10,010 bases of DNA, taken from Omnitrophica bacterium RIFCSPLOWO2_01_FULL_45_10b. Its GTDB lineage: Bacteria > Omnitrophota > Omnitrophia > Omnitrophales > Danuiimicrobiaceae. Where the stretch lies: positions 1 to 10,010 of the forward strand of contig MHFM01000018.1 of the NCBI GenBank assembly GCA_001804205.1, given 5' to 3'. Within the stretch, counting starts at the first letter, position 1; the number at the start of each line of letters is the position of its first letter. Positions 7,903 to 10,010 of the stretch are shown here, piece by piece. A program made the translations under genes and the position numbers. The notes under the pieces are model-generated. The model made no database searches and had not been told where the DNA came from. It saw nothing but the letters and a program-made list of their open reading frames with translations.

Positions 7903-7930
7903 ATAATACACTACAGTGGAAAAAAGTCAA
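7903..7930 (-). promoter_or_regulatory. Sigma70-like promoter of the ATPase gene
   Basis: On the minus strand TTGACT (7925-7930) and TATTAT (7903-7908) are separated by 16 bases. A start 6-8 bases downstream of the -10 box falls on or next to the ATG at 7896. This implies a leaderless or nearly leaderless messenger, in line with the absence of a ribosome binding site. Confidence 0.6.
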
Positions 7931-7950
7931 GACTATTTTCTACCGCTATT

Positions 7951-7980
7951 AAAAAAAGTCGAATAAAAAGTAAATCCGAC
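7951..7980 (-). terminator. Intrinsic terminator of the guanylyltransferase-uppP unit
   Basis: On the minus strand GTCGGAT (7974-7980), a 9-base loop and ATTCGAC (7958-7964) form a 7-bp stem with one G-U pair, followed directly by seven T (7951-7957). It lies about 120 bases after the uppP stop and just before the ATPase promoter, so it separates the two transcription units. The stretch 7981-8099 shows no gene; it contains only a small TCCCT/AGGGA dyad (8025-8037). Confidence 0.75.
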
Positions 7981-8099
7981 GAAACAACCAAACCTTAGCA
8001 ACAAATAATTCTTTTATTCCTTCTTCCCTTACAGGGAGAGGGAATATGTTTGCACGTCCGGGTGTTTGAGAGCCGTCCTCACAGACACAGAGCTGACCG

Positions 8100-8867
8100 T
8101 TAGCTGCAGAAGGAAAAGAGGAAGGTGATGATGGCAAGGGCGAACGTATACCAGGCAAAATGGTGGAACTGGCCTTTCAGCATGATGCGAAACAAAATGT
8201 GAATGGCGATATAACCGGAAACTAAAGCCGAAATGAAACCGGCAACCATCAGCGGCCACATATGACCTTGAAACGAAGAAATACTTTCGGGCAGCACCAA
8301 AACGGCTGCTCCCAAAATTGCGGGAATCGCAATATAAAACGAAAACCGAACCGCTTCCGCACCTTTTACTTTAAGCCACAAAGCCGCTGAAACAGTGGCC
8401 CCGCTTCTTGAAATTCCGGGAAGAATTGAAATTCCTTGAGCAATTCCGATCCAGAAGGCATCCCAAGTACTGCACGTTTCCTTTTGATTTGTGCGCGGCG
8501 CTTTAGTAGTGGACCAAAGAATAAATGAATTCAAAAGCAAAGTGACTGCGACAATCCAAAGGACATCGAAATTCCGGTCCATCCAATCTTTAATTCCAAA
8601 GCCGATAGCGGCGGTAGGAAGCGTTGCGATTACGATCAACCAAAACATTTTGCCGCCGATTTTAGGAAACGGAAAAAAGTCCTTCGCAAAATAAATCAAA
8701 AGAGAACTGAGCGTTCCAAGATGAACAACCACATCGAACACCAAAAGAACAGGGCCCCTCAATCCAAAAAGGTTTTGAATAATCGCCAAATGGGCAGAGC
8801 TTGAAACCGGCAGAAATTCTGTTAAGCCTTGAACGGTGCCGAGAATAATGGCTTGAAAAATGGTCAT
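8100..8867 (-). CDS. uppP: Undecaprenyl-diphosphate phosphatase
   Basis: This 255-residue integral membrane enzyme removes a phosphate from undecaprenyl diphosphate, regenerating the lipid carrier for peptidoglycan and surface polysaccharide synthesis; loss or excess changes bacitracin sensitivity (hence bacA). The N-terminal signature is present as QGLTEFLPVSSSAHL (13-27); the first acidic residue of the E. coli (E/Q)xxxE motif is Gln13, a known variant, while Glu17 and His26 are kept. The second signature PGISRSGAT is at 150-158, followed by FSFYIAIPAILGA (175-187). The length is normal for the family. The start at 8867 is chosen because the protein then begins with the family's MTIFQAIILG-type end. 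The frame is open further upstream to 9119, but that part runs through a hairpin repeat and the neighbouring gene and is not family sequence. AGGG lies 9 bases before the ATG. It lies downstream of the guanylyltransferase gene and probably shares its transcript. Confidence 0.96.
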   Translation of the reverse strand: MTIFQAIILGTVQGLTEFLPVSSSAHLAIIQNLFGLRGPVLLVFDVVVHLGTLSSLLIYFAKDFFPFPKIGGKMFWLIVIATLPTAAIGFGIKDWMDRNFDVLWIVAVTLLLNSFILWSTTKAPRTNQKETCSTWDAFWIGIAQGISILPGISRSGATVSAALWLKVKGAEAVRFSFYIAIPAILGAAVLVLPESISSFQGHMWPLMVAGFISALVSGYIAIHILFRIMLKGQFHHFAWYTFALAIITFLFSFCS

Positions 8868-8890
8868 AAGTGTTTGCCCTAGTCTCGATC

Positions 8891-8982
8891 TGTCATTCCC
8901 GCGTGCTTTAAGCGGGAATCTACGTCCGCGGCGATATGTCTCTGACGATTTGGATCCCCGATTAAGACATTCGGGGATGACA
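8891..8982. repeat. REPIN-like paired hairpin element
   Basis: Two inverted arms of about 31 bases start with TGTCAT(T/C)CCC and flank a 30-base centre. Each arm is itself a hairpin with an 8-bp stem and 9-base loop: ATTCCCGC/GCGGGAAT (8895-8919) and ATCCCCGA/TCGGGGAT (8954-8978). The arms differ at two stem positions, and in both cases the pairing partner changes too. This is the organisation of REP doublets (REPINs), which are moved by RAYT transposases. It fills the gap between the guanylyltransferase and uppP genes and may influence the joint transcript. Confidence 0.8.
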
Positions 8983-9015
8983 AACCCTCTTCTTGGCAAT
9001 GACGGCTTGCTTCGA

Positions 9016-10010
9016 TCATGAAAGCCTTTTGATTTTTTTCTTAGGAAGCGCGCGCACAAGCTCTCGCATTTCTTCAGCCGAATCTTTTCGGCTGACCAGA
9101 AGAGCATCGGGCGTATCAATGACCACCAAGTCGTCCACCCCTTGAAGGCAAATCATTTTATCCTGTGAATAAATGACATTGCGCCGCGAATTTATAGGAA
9201 GACATGTCCCCCAGACTGAATTTTGAAGCTGGTCCTTCGGCCACAGGCCGTCAAAGGATTTCCAGGTTCCTACATCACACCAATCAAAATCGCAGCGCAC
9301 GAGATAGGCGTTATTGAGTTTTTCCAAAACGGCATAATCAATGGAAATGCTTGGCATTGAACGGAACCATTTTGGCGGCACAATTTTACCGTCCACAGCG
9401 TTTAAGCGGGAAAGATTCCGGTAAATAAGGGGAGCGTACCGCCTTATCGAATCCAAAATGGTTTTAACAGGAGCCAGAAAGATTCCCGCGTGCCAAAAGA
9501 ATTTACCAGTGCGCAAAAATTCCTCAGCGCGCCTTTGATTCGGTTTTTCCACGAATTGTTTTAGCTCATAGACAGAGCCGGCGGTTTTTCTCCCGGCTCT
9601 GAGATACCCGTAGGAAGATGCAGGATAAGTGGGTGTTGCACCAAAGATCGCAAAAGAGGAAGTGAGCTTTGCGATTCGCGTGGCAGCTCCTACCGTTTTT
9701 CGAAAGCCTTTATGATTTGCAATCCAATGATCCGCCGGCGCGACTAAGACAAGGGCGTCGGGATCGCGCTTTGAAATTAGGGAAGCTCCAAACGCAACGG
9801 TTGCTGCCGTATTGCGCGAAGCAGGTTCGCCGATGATATTAGCGCGCGGAATACTTTTCGCCGCTTGGCGCAGGCTTTTTAGATGCTGTTCGCTTCCAAT
9901 GATTAAAATGCGGTTCGCCGGAACTGTCGTCCGAAGCCGTTTGATGGTTGCTTCAAGAAGCGATGGTTTTCCGGGAATGAGTTTGAGAAAAGGTTTAGGA
10001 GTTTTGCGGC
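9016..10010 (-). CDS. manC: Mannose-1-phosphate guanylyltransferase (5' end outside window)
   Basis: The enzyme joins GTP and mannose 1-phosphate to GDP-mannose in the cytoplasm, the donor for O-antigen, exopolysaccharide and other surface glycans. The frame continues without a stop from the GTG at 9552 to the right edge, so 330 residues are visible. Only about 20 N-terminal residues, with the GGxGTRLWPLSR nucleotide-binding motif, should be missing. Visible family motifs, in order, are KPFLKL, GEPASRNTAA, VAPADHW, SSYGY, the catalytic FVEKP (bases just before 9540), WHAGIF, SIDYAVLEK and DVGTW. The protein stops after the guanylyltransferase part, so it is the short monofunctional type without the phosphomannose isomerase cupin of AlgA-like fusions. 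It probably forms a transcription unit with uppP downstream, 148 bases away. Confidence 0.95.
   Translation of the reverse strand, partial: RKTPKPFLKLIPGKPSLLEATIKRLRTTVPANRILIIGSEQHLKSLRQAAKSIPRANIIGEPASRNTAATVAFGASLISKRDPDALVLVAPADHWIANHKGFRKTVGAATRIAKLTSSFAIFGATPTYPASSYGYLRAGRKTAGSVYELKQFVEKPNQRRAEEFLRTGKFFWHAGIFLAPVKTILDSIRRYAPLIYRNLSRLNAVDGKIVPPKWFRSMPSISIDYAVLEKLNNAYLVRCDFDWCDVGTWKSFDGLWPKDQLQNSVWGTCLPINSRRNVIYSQDKMICLQGVDDLVVIDTPDALLVSRKDSAEEMRELVRALPKKKIKRLS

Noticed and set aside
7949..8259. Two minus-strand open frames covering the uppP-ATPase gap
   Set aside because: They overlap the end of uppP out of frame and the intrinsic terminator, and show low-complexity Ser/Pro/His composition without domains.
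8881..9019. Small minus-strand frame of about 45 codons overlapping the guanylyltransferase stop as ATGA
   Set aside because: Nearly all of it is hairpin repeat sequence, no ribosome binding site is evident and the peptide looks random; the ATGA overlap is probably chance.
8868..9119. N-terminal extension of uppP (84 extra residues)
   Set aside because: It reads through the REPIN hairpins and overlaps the end of the guanylyltransferase gene in another frame; family homology starts at the ATG at 8867, which also has AGGG upstream.
1..10010. CRISPR array, tRNA, rRNA, integrase or IS transposase
   Set aside because: I saw no regularly spaced direct repeats, no tRNA- or rRNA-like sequence and no transposase or integrase frame on either strand.

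Overview
The window looks like chromosomal sequence from a Gram-negative, probably uncultured bacterium of moderate GC content. It combines a giant YD-repeat/FN3 surface-type protein, dispersed hairpin repeats and envelope-glycan genes. A lineage such as Omnitrophota or another PVC-like or deltaproteobacteria-like group would fit, but this is an impression from gene style and no marker here fixes the taxonomy.

Layout: bases 1-3981 (+) hold most of a very large RHS/YD-repeat protein. Its reading frame is open to the left edge, so the true start lies outside the window. It has a long N-terminal region, about 400 residues of YD repeats, and four FN3-like beta-sandwich domains where an RHS core and toxin tip would normally be. 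Overlapping its stop codon is a membrane protein gene (3978-5330, +): a four-helix module, a DUF2628-like segment and a soluble C-terminal domain. A second membrane protein (5493-6347, +) seems to consist of two copies of the same four-helix module. After each membrane gene lies a broken, non-expressed piece of the FN3 tail of the large gene (5335-5446 and 6367-6510). This suggests a repeated cassette of 'FN3 tail + membrane gene' shaped by duplication and decay.

The right part is on the minus strand. A lone AAA_14/DUF4143-type ATPase (6679-7896) has a good sigma70-like promoter placed so that the transcript may start at the ATG. Upstream of it, reading leftward, are a mannose-1-phosphate guanylyltransferase gene that runs off the right edge (9016-10010) and uppP/bacA (8100-8867), followed by a clear intrinsic terminator (7951-7980). 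The two genes fit together: one makes GDP-mannose and the other recycles the undecaprenyl carrier used to export surface glycans. A 92-bp REPIN-like pair of hairpins, with matching compensatory base changes between its arms, sits between them.

The most noteworthy part is the left half. The RHS-FN3 gene with its trailing membrane genes and displaced FN3 fragments resembles the orphan-tip/immunity organisation of RHS and CDI loci, but no toxin domain can be seen, so that comparison remains a hypothesis.
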